Notes: generated by a model from the sequence alone, not told the origin. A DNA stretch of 37,097 nucleotides from Streptomyces beihaiensis (GCF_026274175.1 NZ_JAPHNL010000286.1:1-37097); one strand, 5' to 3'; counted from the stretch's first letter, positions 7,157 through 16,532 are shown. Made by a program: numbers and translations.

Positions 7157-8101
7157 ATGAGCTGCATGGCCACCACCGACCGGCACCCGAACCACCCCTC
7201 GAACCACCTCCCGGCCACCTCGAACCACGCGGCGCCCGCCGTCCCGCTCGCGGCCCTGGCCCTCGCGCACGCCCTGTCCGCCGCCGAGCGCGGGCTCGCC
7301 GTCATCCCGCTCTCCCGCACGAAACTGCCGGCGCTGCCCTCACCGCACCGCTCCGACCCACCGTCGGCCCCCCGCTGCCACGGCGAGTGCGGCCTGCCCG
7401 GCCATGGCGTGTACGACGCGACGACCGACCCGCGCCGCATCCGCGCGCTGTTCGCGGCGGCGCCTCGGGCGACCGGGTACGGCATCGCGTGCGGCCTGCC
7501 GCCGTACCACCTCATCGGCGTCGACCTGGACACCAAGACCGGCACGGATTCCTCCGCCGCCCTGCGTGAGCTGGCGCTGCGGCATCTCTTCACGATCCCC
7601 GACACGGTCGTCGTGCGGACCCCGAGCGGCGGCCGCCACGTCTGGCTCTCTGGACCGCCCGACGTGGTGGTGCCCAACTCCGCCGGCCGGCTCGCCCCCG
7701 GCATCGACATCCGGGGCGCCGGAGGCTATCTGGTCGGCCCCGGCTCCCGCATCACGCACGGCGTCTACAGCGCGGTCCCCGGCACGGCGGACCTGCCGCC
7801 GGCACCCTGCCCCCCTGCGCTTCTGCACCTCCTCACGCCCCCGCCGCGCCCGCACCACCCCACCACCGCCTCCACGGGGCGGGCGGGCCGACACGGCGCG
7901 GGCCTGGTCCAGTTCGTCCTGGGCGCACAGGAGGGCCAACGCAACACCCGCCTCTTCTGGGCAGCCTGCCGCGCCTACGAGAACGGCCTCGGCGAATCCC
8001 TCATCGAGGCCCTGACCGAAGCGGCGGTCCGCACCGGCCTGACCCGCCGCGAGGCCCGCTCCACGGTCGCTTCCGCGGGGCGGCTGACGGCGGGGGCGTA
8101 G
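7157..8101 (+). CDS. Bifunctional DNA primase/polymerase (Prim-Pol) domain protein
   Basis: 314 residues. The archaeo-eukaryotic primase core spans about 35-235, with the metal-binding GVDLDT (D123, D125), the nucleotide-site motif SGGRHVW (157-163) and GIDIRGAGGYLVGPGS (182-197). A small helical C-terminal segment (about 255-314, RRxxRSTVASAGR) resembles the tail common in this family. An N-terminal CHGEC pair lies at 74-78. Such proteins occur in plasmids, phages and integrated elements, but also as solitary chromosomal genes throughout Streptomyces. No helicase, excisionase or integrase accompanies it here. The start is uncertain: ATG 7157 or ATG 7166; neither has a good ribosome site. Confidence 0.85.
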   Translation: MSCMATTDRHPNHPSNHLPATSNHAAPAVPLAALALAHALSAAERGLAVIPLSRTKLPALPSPHRSDPPSAPRCHGECGLPGHGVYDATTDPRRIRALFAAAPRATGYGIACGLPPYHLIGVDLDTKTGTDSSAALRELALRHLFTIPDTVVVRTPSGGRHVWLSGPPDVVVPNSAGRLAPGIDIRGAGGYLVGPGSRITHGVYSAVPGTADLPPAPCPPALLHLLTPPPRPHHPTTASTGRAGRHGAGLVQFVLGAQEGQRNTRLFWAACRAYENGLGESLIEALTEAAVRTGLTRREARSTVASAGRLTAGA

Positions 8102-8226
8102 ACGGGGCGTGACGGGCCGAGGTCGGCCGACCGGCCGATGTGAGACAAGAGCCCCTATGTGACTCTCCCCTCACATCTCTCCCCTCACATGCCCTCTTGA
8201 TCCGCGCGACGAATGGTGGAGAGCCG

Positions 8227-8352
8227 ATGCGCCACGGCAAGGACAAGCTCGCCTCCCGGAGGCTGTCTACATACGCGAAGGTCATCCAGCGCAGCCAGGA
8301 ACAGGCGAACCGACAGATCGAGGCATCGCTGGAGCGGGCCCAGGACGAGTAG
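8227..8352 (+). CDS. 41-residue basic small protein of unknown function
   Basis: The ORF starts at ATG 8227 with GGAGAG 4-9 bases upstream and codes for MRHGKDKLASRRLSTYAKV followed by a Gln/Glu-rich helix ending in RAQDE. It is charged, probably alpha-helical, and has no membrane segment. A strong terminator follows 28 bp after the stop, so it seems to be a separate transcription unit. The family is not recognised. Confidence 0.5.
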   Translation: MRHGKDKLASRRLSTYAKVIQRSQEQANRQIEASLERAQDE

Positions 8353-8380
8353 GTCGTCACGCCAGGCTCAACGCGGGAAA

Positions 8381-8408
8381 GGGAGAGCCGCCTATCTGCG
8401 GCTCTCCC
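8381..8408 (+). terminator. Hairpin terminator after the 41-residue ORF
   Basis: GGGAGAGCCGC (8381-8391) pairs perfectly with GCGGCTCTCCC (8398-8408) across a 6-base loop. Confidence 0.75.
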
Positions 8409-8431
8409 ACCATAGTTTGATTTCACGCGCT

Positions 8432-8466
8432 GCCGACCCGGTGGAGCACAGGTCCACCGGGTCGGC
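8432..8466. terminator. Bidirectional terminator between convergent genes
   Basis: A 14-bp perfect stem, GCCGACCCGGTGGA (8432-8445) with TCCACCGGGTCGGC (8453-8466), and a 7-base loop. It lies 6 bp beyond the stop of the minus-strand VOC gene and would stop readthrough from both sides. Confidence 0.75.
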
Positions 8467-8472
8467 TCTCGG

Positions 8473-9219
8473 TCACACGTGCTCAATGAGAGCGAAGGTC
8501 ACGCCCGCCGGGTCTTTGAGCACGGCCGTACGCCCGACGCCAGGCGCGGCGGCGGGCGCGGCGACGACGGTGCCGCCCAGCTCGATCGCCTGGGCCACCG
8601 CGACGTCGATGTCCTCGACACCGAAGTGCAGGGTCCAGCCTGCCACGTCCGGGGAACCGTGGGCGATGCCGCCGAAGTGTGCGACCCCGCCGGAGAACTT
8701 CAGTTGAGCAGCGGTGCCTCCGGCCGGGGGCGCGGCGGCGGTCCAGTCGAAGACCCGGGCGTAGAACGCCCTGGCCTCGTCGGGAGCCGGGCTGCTCAGG
8801 CCGTACCACGACGGTGTTCCGGGTTCGCGTACCAGGCCGGAGCCCGGATGCTTGTCCGGCTCCCAGGCTCCGAAGACGCCGCCGTCGGGCGCCCCATAGA
8901 CAGCGGCACTGCCGGCGACCGATACCTTCGTCGGCGGGCTGACGACACGACCACCGGCTGCCTCGACCGCCTTGGTCGTCGCGTTCAGGTCGTCCGACAT
9001 GAAGTAGACGCTCCACCCGGCCGAGTGCTCCTGCCCTGCGCGGAGCTTCACAGCGCCCACGATCTTCTCGCCGTGCTTCGTGAAGTTGACATATCCGGTG
9101 GGGAGTTCGAGGGCCTGCCAGCCGAAGAGCGAGCCGTAGAAGGTGCGAGCGGCAGCGACGTCGGGGGTATCGAGGTCTGCCCAGCACGGCGCTCCGGCCG
9201 GATGACGTGTGATCTTCAT
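8473..9219 (-). CDS. Two-domain VOC (glyoxalase/bleomycin-resistance fold) protein
   Basis: 248 residues with two tandem VOC domains (about 1-120 and 128-248). Both have the typical start: WADLDTPDVAAARTFYGSLFGW at about 13-34 and a related PDEARAFYARVFDW in the second. The arrangement resembles mycobacterial CFP30B (Rv0577)-type proteins, often annotated as hydroxylases without biochemical proof. Metal-ligand His and Glu positions are not fully conserved, so an enzyme role is uncertain; binding or sequestering a small molecule is possible. GGAGAAAC precedes ATG 9219. The gene is the last one left of the phenazine cluster and ends at the bidirectional terminator. Whether it belongs to the cluster is open. 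Confidence 0.8.
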   Translation of the reverse strand: MKITRHPAGAPCWADLDTPDVAAARTFYGSLFGWQALELPTGYVNFTKHGEKIVGAVKLRAGQEHSAGWSVYFMSDDLNATTKAVEAAGGRVVSPPTKVSVAGSAAVYGAPDGGVFGAWEPDKHPGSGLVREPGTPSWYGLSSPAPDEARAFYARVFDWTAAAPPAGGTAAQLKFSGGVAHFGGIAHGSPDVAGWTLHFGVEDIDVAVAQAIELGGTVVAAPAAAPGVGRTAVLKDPAGVTFALIEHV

Positions 9220-9279
9220 CGTTTCTCCTCGGTTCGCAACGATCGATCGTCATCCAGCTTTGCTGCGTGGCAGATTGCG

Positions 9280-9293
9280 GCTCCAGCTGGAGC
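9280..9293. other. Perfect 14-bp palindrome at the left cluster border
   Basis: GCTCCAGCTGGAGC is its own reverse complement. It lies in the 128-bp gap between the VOC gene start and the broken shikimate kinase, so it could be a protein-binding site for the VOC promoter. As a hairpin it would have no loop. Confidence 0.35.
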
Positions 9294-9347
9294 TGACAAC
9301 TCACGGATTTATTCCATTTGTTGGGTCGTGTGCGGTGATTTCATCCA

Positions 9348-9659
9348 TCACGGGTCGGACAGTGTGGCGAGGGTTGCGTCAGCTACTTCACCAGCGGTGC
9401 GGTGATCGGTGACGACGACGGTGGCGGACTCCTCGTACGAGTGCCGCCTGGCCTCCATCAGCTCTCGCCACCGCATGTGCGGGTTGCCTGTCAGCAGTGG
9501 ACGGGCCGCATCCACGCCGATGCGCTTGACCGTCTCTGTCGCCCTCATGGCCAGGTAGATCGCAGGTAAGCCACCTTGCCCCACTCGGTCAGCAGCCGCC
9601 CGACGCTGGACTTGCCCACCCCCATGGGGCCTGACCAGGACGGTCAGCTGCCCTGTCAT
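9348..9659 (-). pseudogene. aroK: Broken shikimate kinase (aroK remnant)
   Basis: The minus-strand frame of 103 codons ends with a clear shikimate kinase C-terminus: AIYLAMRATETVKRIG, ARPLLTGNPHMRWRELMEAR and an RTAGEVA helix. The ATP-binding P-loop is present but one frame off: reading from the second frame gives PMGVGKSSVGRLLTEWG, while the start-codon frame gives RPHGGGQVQRRAAAD. A single extra base in GTCAGGCCCC (GTCGGCCCC expected), near 9629, explains the shift. In addition the roughly 60 residues between the P-loop and the AIYL strand, including the shikimate-binding Asp/Arg part, are missing (normal length about 170). The ATG still overlaps the aroC stop (ATGA), so it was once the coupled last gene of the operon. 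It would have phosphorylated shikimate; activity now is very unlikely. Confidence 0.85.
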
Positions 9660-10840
9660 CGGATGCGCAGGGCGTCGAGATACGACAGCACGTTGCGGCG
9701 GGTCTCCACCACGTTGTCACCGCCGAACTTCTCCGCCACCGCGTCCGCCAGCACCAGCGCCACCATGGCTTCGGCGACGATCCCGCCCGCCGGCACCGCG
9801 CACACGTCCGAGCGCTGATGGTGGGCTCTGGCCGACTCGCCGGTGCTCACGTCCACCGTCCGCAGGGAGCGCGGCACTGTCGCGATCGGCTTCATCGCGG
9901 CGCGAACGCGCAGTGGCTCGCCGGTGGTCAGGCCGCCTTCGATGCCGCCGGAGCGGCCGGAGGCACGGGCGATGCCCGCCGTCGTACTCACAATCTCGTC
10001 GTGGGCTTGTGAGCCTGGAACGTGTGCCAGGTTGAATCCGTCCCCGATCTCGACTCCTTTGAACGCCTGGATGCCCATCAGGGCCGCGGCCAGACGGGCG
10101 TCGAGCCTGCGGTCCCCATGCACGTGCGAGCCGAGGCCGACGGGCAGACCGTAGGCGAGCACCTCAACGACGCCTCCGAGCGTGTCGCCGTCCTTGTGGG
10201 CTTGGTCGATCGCCGCGACCATCGCCTTCGACGCATCCGGATCGAGGCAGCGCACCGGGTCCGCATCGAGCCGTTCCACATCGGTAGGGACCGGGCGGCG
10301 GTCGTGCCGGGCTCCGACATCGGCCAGTTCGACGACATGGCTGACGATCTCGGTTCCGGTCGTCTCCCTCAGGTACGAGCGGGCCACGGCTCCCAGTGCC
10401 ACCCGGGCCGCCGTCTCCCGTGCGGAGGCCCGTTCCAGCACCGGGCGGGCCTCGTCGAACCCGTACTTCTGCATGCCCGCCAGGTCCGCGTGTCCGGGGC
10501 GGGGGCGGGTCAGCGGTGCGTTGCGGGACAGCCCGGCCAGCGCCTCCGGGGCCACCGGGTCGGCTGCCATCACCTGCTCCCACTTCGGCCACTCGGTGTT
10601 GCGCACCATCACCGCCAGCGGGGAGCCGAGGGTGCGACCGTGTCGGACGCCGCCGAGGAAGGTGACCTCGTCCTGCTCGAAGGTCATACGCGCCCCGCGT
10701 CCGTGGCCGAGCCGACGCCGGGCCAAGTGGTCCGCCACCGCCTGAGTGGTGATCGGCACGCCTGCGGGCAAGCCCTCCAACGTCGCCACGAGTGCGGGGC
10801 CATGAGACTCTCCCGCGGTCAGCCAGCGCAACCTGCTCAA
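9656..10840 (-). CDS. aroC: Chorismate synthase
   Basis: 394 residues, normal length for actinobacterial AroC. It converts 5-enolpyruvylshikimate-3-phosphate to chorismate using reduced FMN. Signature parts: [11 protein letters not shown] (7-17), RPGHADLAG (114-122), [12 protein letters not shown] (137-148) and [14 protein letters not shown] near residue 310. It follows aroA with an ATGA overlap and precedes the broken aroK with another. As a member of the phenazine operon it most likely is a second copy devoted to raising chorismate, the substrate of PhzE. The housekeeping aro genes should be elsewhere, since no aroB or aroD is seen here. Confidence 0.95.
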   Translation of the reverse strand: MSRLRWLTAGESHGPALVATLEGLPAGVPITTQAVADHLARRRLGHGRGARMTFEQDEVTFLGGVRHGRTLGSPLAVMVRNTEWPKWEQVMAADPVAPEALAGLSRNAPLTRPRPGHADLAGMQKYGFDEARPVLERASARETAARVALGAVARSYLRETTGTEIVSHVVELADVGARHDRRPVPTDVERLDADPVRCLDPDASKAMVAAIDQAHKDGDTLGGVVEVLAYGLPVGLGSHVHGDRRLDARLAAALMGIQAFKGVEIGDGFNLAHVPGSQAHDEIVSTTAGIARASGRSGGIEGGLTTGEPLRVRAAMKPIATVPRSLRTVDVSTGESARAHHQRSDVCAVPAGGIVAEAMVALVLADAVAEKFGGDNVVETRRNVLSYLDALRIR

Positions 10841-12147
10841 CGGGGACCCTCCATCGACACACTCGTGACAACCGGCAGTTCGTACTGGCAGAACAGCCTC
10901 TGCATCTCACCGTGGAAACCCGGGAAGGTCTTCGCCACGCAGTGGGCGTCATCCAGCTCGAATGCGGTCGACGACGCGATACCGAGTACCGAGAAGGCCA
11001 TGGCCACCCGATGGTCGTGGTGACACGCGATTCGCGCAGGGTGCGGCGCGCCCGGGTGCACGGTGATCCAGTCCGTGCCGTGGGCTGTCTCGATGCCGCA
11101 GGCCCGCAGGTTGTCGGCAACGGCGGCGAGGCGGTCGGACTCCTTCAGACGCGTGTGTCCGATGCCGTGGATCGTGATCGGCGCGTCGGCCAGCGCGGCG
11201 ATCGCGGCGAGCGTCATGAACGTGTCCGAGACATCGCCCATGTCGACGGCGAAGCCGCCGCGCAGCTGCCCCGTTCCGGTCACCGTCGTCGCGGCCTCGT
11301 CCACGGAAACCTCGGCCCCCGCCTTCGCGAGGATCTCCACAAAGCGGAGATCACCTTGGAGACTGTCTGTGCCCAGGCCGGGCACGGTGACGGTGCCTCC
11401 CGTCACGGCTGCGGCGGCGAAGACGTAGGAGGCGGTGGAGGCGTCGGGTTCGACGACCATGTCGGTGGCCGCGTACACGCCGGGCTCGACCCGGATGCTG
11501 CCGTCCGGCCCCTCGGTGGCGTCGGCACCGTAACGCCGCATCAGGGAGAGCGTCATGTCGGTGTAAGGGCGGCTGACCAGGCCGGGGGCACGGACCCGCA
11601 GCCCTGTCCGCATCAAGGGCGCTGCCATCAACAAGCCGCTGAGGTACTGGCTGCTCGATGACGACTCCACCGAGATCTCTCCGCCGGCCAGTCCTTCGGC
11701 GCGTATCAGCAGGGGAAGTCGGGCGCCTGGCCCGACATCGATGTCGGCGCCCAGCGCCCGCAGCGCTTCCAGCAGTGCTCCCAGGGGGCGGGCACGCAGT
11801 TGGGAGGAGCCGTCGAAGAGGAAGTTCCCGTGGCCGACGGCTGCGTACGGCGGCAGGAAGCGGGCCGCCGTTCCGGCGTCTGCGCACCACACGCGCGCGC
11901 GGCCGATGGCGCCTTGGCCCGCTCCAGTCACTTCCCAGTACTCGTCGCGTGGGCTGGCCTGCACGGGGATTTCGCACGCCCGCAGCGCGTCGCGGAAGGT
12001 GAGGGTGTCCTGACAGACCAGCGGGGCGTAGATCCGGCTCGTGCCGTTGGCGGACGCGGCGAGCAGGAGCATGCGGTTGGTCAGGCTCTTGGAACCGGGG
12101 ATGCGGGCCATGTGAGTGGTCGTGCCGGGTGCGGCGTCCGTGGTCAT
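10837..12147 (-). CDS. aroA: 3-phosphoshikimate 1-carboxyvinyltransferase (EPSP synthase)
   Basis: 436 residues. It joins phosphoenolpyruvate to shikimate-3-phosphate. The conserved N-terminal [15 protein letters not shown] (17-31) with the substrate-binding Lys/Ser, [11 protein letters not shown] (about 162), and the C-terminal [14 protein letters not shown] and [15 protein letters not shown] are all intact. The extreme N-terminus is short, so ATG at codon 13 (MARIPGSK) is a possible alternative, but the ATGA overlap with metF favours 12147. The stop overlaps aroC (ATGA at 10837-10840). It acts with aroC to feed chorismate into the phenazine pathway. Confidence 0.95.
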   Translation of the reverse strand: MTTDAAPGTTTHMARIPGSKSLTNRMLLLAASANGTSRIYAPLVCQDTLTFRDALRACEIPVQASPRDEYWEVTGAGQGAIGRARVWCADAGTAARFLPPYAAVGHGNFLFDGSSQLRARPLGALLEALRALGADIDVGPGARLPLLIRAEGLAGGEISVESSSSSQYLSGLLMAAPLMRTGLRVRAPGLVSRPYTDMTLSLMRRYGADATEGPDGSIRVEPGVYAATDMVVEPDASTASYVFAAAAVTGGTVTVPGLGTDSLQGDLRFVEILAKAGAEVSVDEAATTVTGTGQLRGGFAVDMGDVSDTFMTLAAIAALADAPITIHGIGHTRLKESDRLAAVADNLRACGIETAHGTDWITVHPGAPHPARIACHHDHRVAMAFSVLGIASSTAFELDDAHCVAKTFPGFHGEMQRLFCQYELPVVTSVSMEGPR

Positions 12148-13079
12148 GTGAACACTTCCGGGGTGCGAGGCGGTGTGGGCAGGCGCAGTGATCGATGGAT
12201 GTCCATGGCGGCGGACGACTGGTTGAGAGTGATGTAGTGCAGCCCCGGAGCGCCCTCGTCGAGCAGTCGCTGGGCGAGTTCGGTGGCGTGGTCGACGCCG
12301 ATGCGGTGGGACTCCCCGGGGTCGTACTGCGCGGTCCGCAGCCGCAGGGCCAGGTCTTCGGGGAACGTCGCGTTGCTGAGGCGGGCGAAGCGGGCGATCT
12401 GCTCGTAGCGCGTGGCAGGCATGATGCCCGGGATGACCGGAGTGTCACATCCGGCGGCGGCGAGCCGGTCGCGCAGTCGCAGGTAGTCCTCGGCGCGGAA
12501 GAACATCTGGGTGATGGCGTAGTCGGCGCCGACCCGGCACTTGGCGACGAAGTGCCGGACATCGGTGTCCCAGTCGGGTGAGCGCGGGTGGCGTTCCGGG
12601 AAGGCGGCGACTCCGATGCTGAACGTGCCGCACTGGCGGATGAGTTCGACGAGTTCGGCCGCGTACCGCAGGCCGTGAGGGTGTGGGGCCCAGGTCCCCT
12701 GCGGATCTCCGGGCGGATCGCCGCGCACGGCGAGGACGTCTCGGATTCCGGCATCGGCGTAGGAGCCGATGATCGCGCGCAGTTCAGTGACGGAGTGTCC
12801 GACGGCGGTGAGATGGGCCACCGGACGCAGCGTGGTCTCCTCGGCTACGCGCCGGGTGAGGGCGATGGTTCGGTCGCGGGAGGTGCCGCCGGCGCCGTAC
12901 GTCACGGAGACGAATGAGGGGTTGAGCGTCTCGACGCGGCGCAGTGCTTCCCAGAGGGTCCGCTGTCCTGCGGCCGTCTTGGGCGGGAAGAACTCGAAGG
13001 AGTACGAGCGATGGCCCGTGCCGATCAGTTCGGCCGGGCCCCTGCGGGGAAGCTCGGTCACCAGGGCGGATGCGGTCAT
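12144..13079 (-). CDS. metF: 5,10-methylenetetrahydrofolate reductase
   Basis: 311-residue FAD-dependent TIM-barrel enzyme that makes 5-methyltetrahydrofolate for homocysteine remethylation. Visible: [21 protein letters not shown] (about 26-46) with the catalytic-region [21 protein letters not shown] (56-71), [10 protein letters not shown] (115-124) and [16 protein letters not shown] (181-196). It overlaps adoK upstream and aroA downstream by ATGA each. Its presence next to metK and adoK, rather than among housekeeping genes, points to a dedicated methyl-cycle supply for the cluster's methyltransferase. Confidence 0.94.
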   Translation of the reverse strand: MTASALVTELPRRGPAELIGTGHRSYSFEFFPPKTAAGQRTLWEALRRVETLNPSFVSVTYGAGGTSRDRTIALTRRVAEETTLRPVAHLTAVGHSVTELRAIIGSYADAGIRDVLAVRGDPPGDPQGTWAPHPHGLRYAAELVELIRQCGTFSIGVAAFPERHPRSPDWDTDVRHFVAKCRVGADYAITQMFFRAEDYLRLRDRLAAAGCDTPVIPGIMPATRYEQIARFARLSNATFPEDLALRLRTAQYDPGESHRIGVDHATELAQRLLDEGAPGLHYITLNQSSAAMDIHRSLRLPTPPRTPEVFT

Positions 13080-14044
13080 GACGTCTCCCCTCCTGACAGG
13101 TTGGCCGATCCGTACGCGGCGTTTGTCAGGGCGCTCAAGTGGGCCGGGTTCGTGGTGTAGGTCTGGGTTCCTACGCAGGTCAGGGCGTGGGCGGCGAGTG
13201 CCGAGCCTGTCTGAGCGCAGCGGGCGGCATCGTCACCGGTGGCCAGAGCGGCCAGGTATCCGGCGCGGAAGGCGTCCCCGACGCCGGTCGGATCGGCCGC
13301 CTCGATGGTGGGAACGGCGGTGATGCTCAGGGCGGGTTCATCGGCGCGTTCGACTCGGCTCCCCTTTGCCCCGAACGTGGTGACCCAGACGCGGACGCGG
13401 CCAAGAACTTCCTCGGTGGTCCAGCCCGTCTTCGTGAGCAGCAGTGCGCGTTCGTACTGGTTGGTGAACAAGTGGTCGGCGCCCTCGACCAGTTCTCTGA
13501 TCTGGGCGTTGTCCAGCCGGGCCAGCTGCTGGGCGGGGTCGGCCGCGAACCGCATGCCTTCAGTGCGGCATCCGCGCGTGTGGCGGAGCATCGCTTCCGG
13601 GTCGTCGGCACCGATGACGACCAGGTCGGCTCCTCCGCCTCGGCGGACGGCTGCGGCCACGTCGATCCCGGCGGCCTCGGTCATCGCCCCTGGGTAGAAA
13701 GACGCAATCTGGTTGCCGTCCGGGTCTGTTGTGCACAGGAAGCGCGCGGTGTGACGGGTGCGGGAGATGTGGACTGCGGAGATGTCCACGCCGAGTGCGG
13801 ACAAGCGTTGCCCGTACGGTGCGAAGTCCGCTCCCGCCGCGCCGACCAGGAGTGGACGATGTCCCAGTCGGGCGAGCCCGTAGGCGATGTTCGCCGCCAC
13901 GCCGCCGTCGCGTATGTCCAGGGTGTCGACCAGGAAGGACAGCGAGACGTGGTCGAGGCGGTCGGCCAGCAGCTGGTCGGCTATGCGTCCGGGGAACGTC
14001 ATCAGGTGGTCGGTGGCGATCGAGCCGGTGACGGCGATCCGCAT
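13076..14044 (-). CDS. adoK: Adenosine kinase, PfkB family (AdoK-like)
   Basis: 322 residues and closely similar in wording to mycobacterial AdoK: it starts [19 protein letters not shown], continues [24 protein letters not shown] (34-57), has [13 protein letters not shown] (112-124), DPEAMLRHT and the PfkB signature [13 protein letters not shown] (251-263) with catalytic Asp257. It phosphorylates adenosine to AMP. In a SAM-using pathway this removes adenosine produced by hydrolysis of S-adenosylhomocysteine and pulls the methyl cycle forward. ATG 14044 follows the metK TGA after one base; the longer open frame to 14332 is only a metK shadow. The stop overlaps metF by ATGA. Confidence 0.9.
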   Translation of the reverse strand: MRIAVTGSIATDHLMTFPGRIADQLLADRLDHVSLSFLVDTLDIRDGGVAANIAYGLARLGHRPLLVGAAGADFAPYGQRLSALGVDISAVHISRTRHTARFLCTTDPDGNQIASFYPGAMTEAAGIDVAAAVRRGGGADLVVIGADDPEAMLRHTRGCRTEGMRFAADPAQQLARLDNAQIRELVEGADHLFTNQYERALLLTKTGWTTEEVLGRVRVWVTTFGAKGSRVERADEPALSITAVPTIEAADPTGVGDAFRAGYLAALATGDDAARCAQTGSALAAHALTCVGTQTYTTNPAHLSALTNAAYGSANLSGGETS

Positions 14045-14045
14045 G

Positions 14046-15233
14046 TCAGGCACCGGCCGCCGCGCGCAGAGCGCGCACCCGGTCGGTGCGCTCCCAGGTG
14101 AAGTCGGGCAGCTCACGGCCGAAGTGACCGTAAGCCGATGTCTGGGCGTAGATCGGGCGGAGCAGGTCGAGGTCTCGGATGATCGCGGCCGGGCGCAGGT
14201 CGAAGACCTCCCGGACGGCTGACTCGATGCGCTCCTGGGCGACGGTGGCCGTCCCGAAGGTCTCGACGAAAAGGCCGACCGGTTCGGCCTTGCCGATGGC
14301 GTAAGCGACCTGGATCTCGCAGCGACGGGCAAGTCCGGCGGCGACCACGTTCTTGGCGACCCAGCGCATCGCGTAGGCGGCGCTGCGGTCCACCTTGGAG
14401 GGGTCCTTGCCGGAGAAGGCGCCGCCGCCGTGCCGGGCCATTCCGCCGTAGGTGTCGATGATGATTTTTCGGCCGGTCAACCCGGCGTCGCCCATCGGGC
14501 CGCCGGTCTCGAAGCGGCCGGTCGGATTGACAAGGAGGCGGTAGTCGTCGGCGTCCACCTTGATGTCGTCGTCGGCGAGTTGGTCCAGGACATGTCCGAC
14601 GACGTGACGGCGGATGTCCGGCTCAAGGAGGCCGTCCAGGGCGACATCCGCAGCGTGCTGTGCGGAGACGACGACCGTGTCCAGCCTGACCGCGCGGCTG
14701 CCCAGGTACTCGATGGTGACCTGCGTCTTGCCGTCCGGACGCAGATAGGGGGCGATGCCCTGCTTGCGGACCTGTGAGAGCCGGTACGAGAGCCGGTGCG
14801 CCAACTGGAGCGGCAGGGGCATCAGTTCGGGAGTCTCGTCGCAGGCATAGCCGAACATCAGCCCTTGGTCGCCCGCGCCTTGGGCACTCAGCGGGTCTAC
14901 GCCGGTACCGTCCACGCCCTGCGCGATGTCCGAAGACTGCGCGCCGATCGAGACGGACACTCCGCACGACCGTCCGTCGAATCCCTTCTGGGAGGCGTCG
15001 TAGCCGATGTCGAGGACGGCGTCGCGGACCAGGCCGGGAATGTCTGCGTACGCGGTGGTGCTCACCTCCCCGGCGACGTGCACCTGGCCCGTAGTGATCA
15101 GCGTCTCGACAGCTACGCGTGAGTGCGGGTCCTGGCTAAGCAGGGCGTCGAGGACGGTGTCGCTGATCCGGTCGGCGATCTTGTCGGGATGTCCCTCGGT
15201 CACGGACTCCGAGGTGAACAGGCGGCGGGACAT
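14046..15233 (-). CDS. metK: S-adenosylmethionine synthetase
   Basis: 395 residues, full length. It makes SAM from ATP and methionine. Motifs: [19 protein letters not shown] (about 14-32), [21 protein letters not shown] (about 120-140) and the P-loop-like [19 protein letters not shown] (about 271-289). CAGGGAGAGCC just before ATG 15233 is a good ribosome site. It heads the metK-adoK-metF-aroA-aroC-aroK series. A 127-bp gap with a hairpin separates it from the WrbA-like gene, so it may have its own promoter. It is probably a second copy beside a housekeeping metK. Confidence 0.95.
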   Translation of the reverse strand: MSRRLFTSESVTEGHPDKIADRISDTVLDALLSQDPHSRVAVETLITTGQVHVAGEVSTTAYADIPGLVRDAVLDIGYDASQKGFDGRSCGVSVSIGAQSSDIAQGVDGTGVDPLSAQGAGDQGLMFGYACDETPELMPLPLQLAHRLSYRLSQVRKQGIAPYLRPDGKTQVTIEYLGSRAVRLDTVVVSAQHAADVALDGLLEPDIRRHVVGHVLDQLADDDIKVDADDYRLLVNPTGRFETGGPMGDAGLTGRKIIIDTYGGMARHGGGAFSGKDPSKVDRSAAYAMRWVAKNVVAAGLARRCEIQVAYAIGKAEPVGLFVETFGTATVAQERIESAVREVFDLRPAAIIRDLDLLRPIYAQTSAYGHFGRELPDFTWERTDRVRALRAAAGA

Positions 15234-15298
15234 GGCTCTCCCTGGGTCGCAGCGGCTGCTGTCTGGTGAAACGCCGTAGGTGGGGCGTGCGGTGTCGG

Positions 15299-15336
15299 GG
15301 CGGAGAGCTCCTCGGGGGATGTAGGGGCTCTCCGCC
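15299..15336 (-). terminator. Hairpin between the WrbA-like gene and metK
   Basis: GGCGGAGAGC (15299-15308) pairs with GCTCTCCGCC (15327-15336) over an 18-base loop, 25-62 bp beyond the wrbA-like stop. It may end the phz transcript or attenuate readthrough into metK. I see no known SAM or SAH riboswitch pattern in the gap. Confidence 0.45.
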
Positions 15337-15360
15337 TCGGTCTTGGAGGGGGAGGGACGA

Positions 15361-15975
15361 TCAGAGGGCAGTGACTGTCAGGGTCCTGGCGAGGCGCACC
15401 ACGCGTTCGGCCTGGACACGGGCGGCGTTCCGGGTGACGTCCCCGACGGGGACGGTGCCGCCGACGTCGTGGTGGGCGGTGCCGTACGGGTTGCCATCGA
15501 CGAGTTTGTCGGGATGGGTGAAGCCAGGGGCGACGACGATGCCGCCGAAATGATGGAAGGAGTGCATGAGGGCGAGCAGTGTGGATTCGTTGCCGCCGTG
15601 CGGGCTTCCGGTAGAGGTGAAGCCGCTGTAGATCTTGTCGGCGAGTTCGCCCTTCCTCCAGGCGCCGCCGAGCGTGTCGAGGAACTGTTTGAGCGGGGCG
15701 GCGATGTTGCCGAACCGGGTCGGGGATCCCATGAGGACGGCGTCTGCCCACACGATGTCCTCGACCCCGGCGAGCGGGATGCCGGCCGTCGCCGCCGCGT
15801 TGGCGGCCCAGACCGCCTGGGACTCGACGGCTTCGCGGGGAGCGAGTTCCGCGACGCGGCGCAGCCGGACCTCGGCACCGGCCTTCTCTGCGGTGACGGC
15901 GATCTCGCGGGCGATGTCGGCGACATGACCGGTGGCGGAGTAGTAGACGACGGTGACCTTCACGGAGATTTCCAT
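15361..15975 (-). CDS. WrbA-like NAD(P)H:quinone oxidoreductase / flavodoxin-fold protein
   Basis: 204 residues. Flavodoxin fold with the FMN phosphate loop [12 protein letters not shown] near the N-terminus, [22 protein letters not shown] (about 86-107) and [25 protein letters not shown] (about 124-148), all WrbA hallmarks. WrbA enzymes reduce quinones by two electrons. Here a role in reducing or detoxifying redox-active phenazines or handling quinoid intermediates is inferred from context. ATG 15975 is preferred (GAGG 6 bases upstream); a GTG at 15987 overlaps the flavin reductase stop. It follows that gene by 8 bp. Confidence 0.85.
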   Translation of the reverse strand: MEISVKVTVVYYSATGHVADIAREIAVTAEKAGAEVRLRRVAELAPREAVESQAVWAANAAATAGIPLAGVEDIVWADAVLMGSPTRFGNIAAPLKQFLDTLGGAWRKGELADKIYSGFTSTGSPHGGNESTLLALMHSFHHFGGIVVAPGFTHPDKLVDGNPYGTAHHDVGGTVPVGDVTRNAARVQAERVVRLARTLTVTAL

Positions 15976-15983
15976 GCCAGTCC

Positions 15984-16532
15984 TCACCAGTCCGCCATGT
16001 GCAGGGACAGGAGCGGGTCCGGCAGATCCAGTGCGGAGGCCGGGTGGGTGAAGGTGCGGTCGTGGTAGAGGAGCGGGGTGCGGTAGTCGTCGACATGGCT
16101 GTCCAGGACGCGGCCGACGAGGATGCTGTGATCACCTCCGTCCAGGACGGCGTGCAGGGCGCAGGCCACCCGGGCGCAGGCGCCTGGCAACCCGGGCAGC
16201 CCCTGCTCGCACGGCTCCATGTCCCCCTCGGCGAACCGGTCGACGCCCGACCGGGCGAAGCGGCGTGCGACCTGCTCCTGGTCGTGTGCCAGTACATTGA
16301 CCAGGAAGCGGGAGGCGGACGCGAACGCCCCGTGAGTGCTGGCGGTCTGGTTCAGACAGACGAGGACGAGGGGCGGATTCAGAGACAGAGAGCTGAAGGA
16401 GGTCGCGGTGAATCCCCACCGTCGTCCCGTGGTGTCGATGGTCGTGGCCACGGTCACCGGCCCGGGAACCCGGGACATGGCACGGGTCAGGGCCGCGCCT
16501 GCCGTGTCTGCTGTGTCTGCTGTGTCTTTCAT
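15984..16532 (-). CDS. HpaC-type flavin reductase
   Basis: 182 residues with the split-barrel flavin reductase fold: RVPGPVTVATTIDTTGRRWGFTATSFSSLSLNPPLVLVCLN covers about residues 20-60, followed by FLVNVLAHDQEQVARRFA. It uses NAD(P)H to reduce free FMN or FAD, which then diffuses to a partner monooxygenase. The obvious partner is the acyl-CoA-dehydrogenase-like monooxygenase at 22783-23967. The N-terminus carries a threefold Ala-Asp-Thr repeat coded by a 9-bp tandem at 16501-16527. ATG 16532 is preceded by GGAGGTGATCACCTC, whose last 14 bases form a perfect palindrome including the ribosome site. Confidence 0.88.
   Translation of the reverse strand: MKDTADTADTAGAALTRAMSRVPGPVTVATTIDTTGRRWGFTATSFSSLSLNPPLVLVCLNQTASTHGAFASASRFLVNVLAHDQEQVARRFARSGVDRFAEGDMEPCEQGLPGLPGACARVACALHAVLDGGDHSILVGRVLDSHVDDYRTPLLYHDRTFTHPASALDLPDPLLSLHMADW
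16501..16527 (-). repeat. Three tandem 9-bp repeats at the flavin reductase N-terminus
   Basis: On the plus strand GCCGTGTCT, GCTGTGTCT, GCTGTGTCT; on the coding strand this gives Asp-Thr-Ala periodicity (DTADTADTAG) directly after the start. Confidence 0.85.

Noticed and set aside
15234-15360. SAM or SAH riboswitch upstream of metK
   Set aside because: No recognisable conserved core; only a simple hairpin that fits a terminator.
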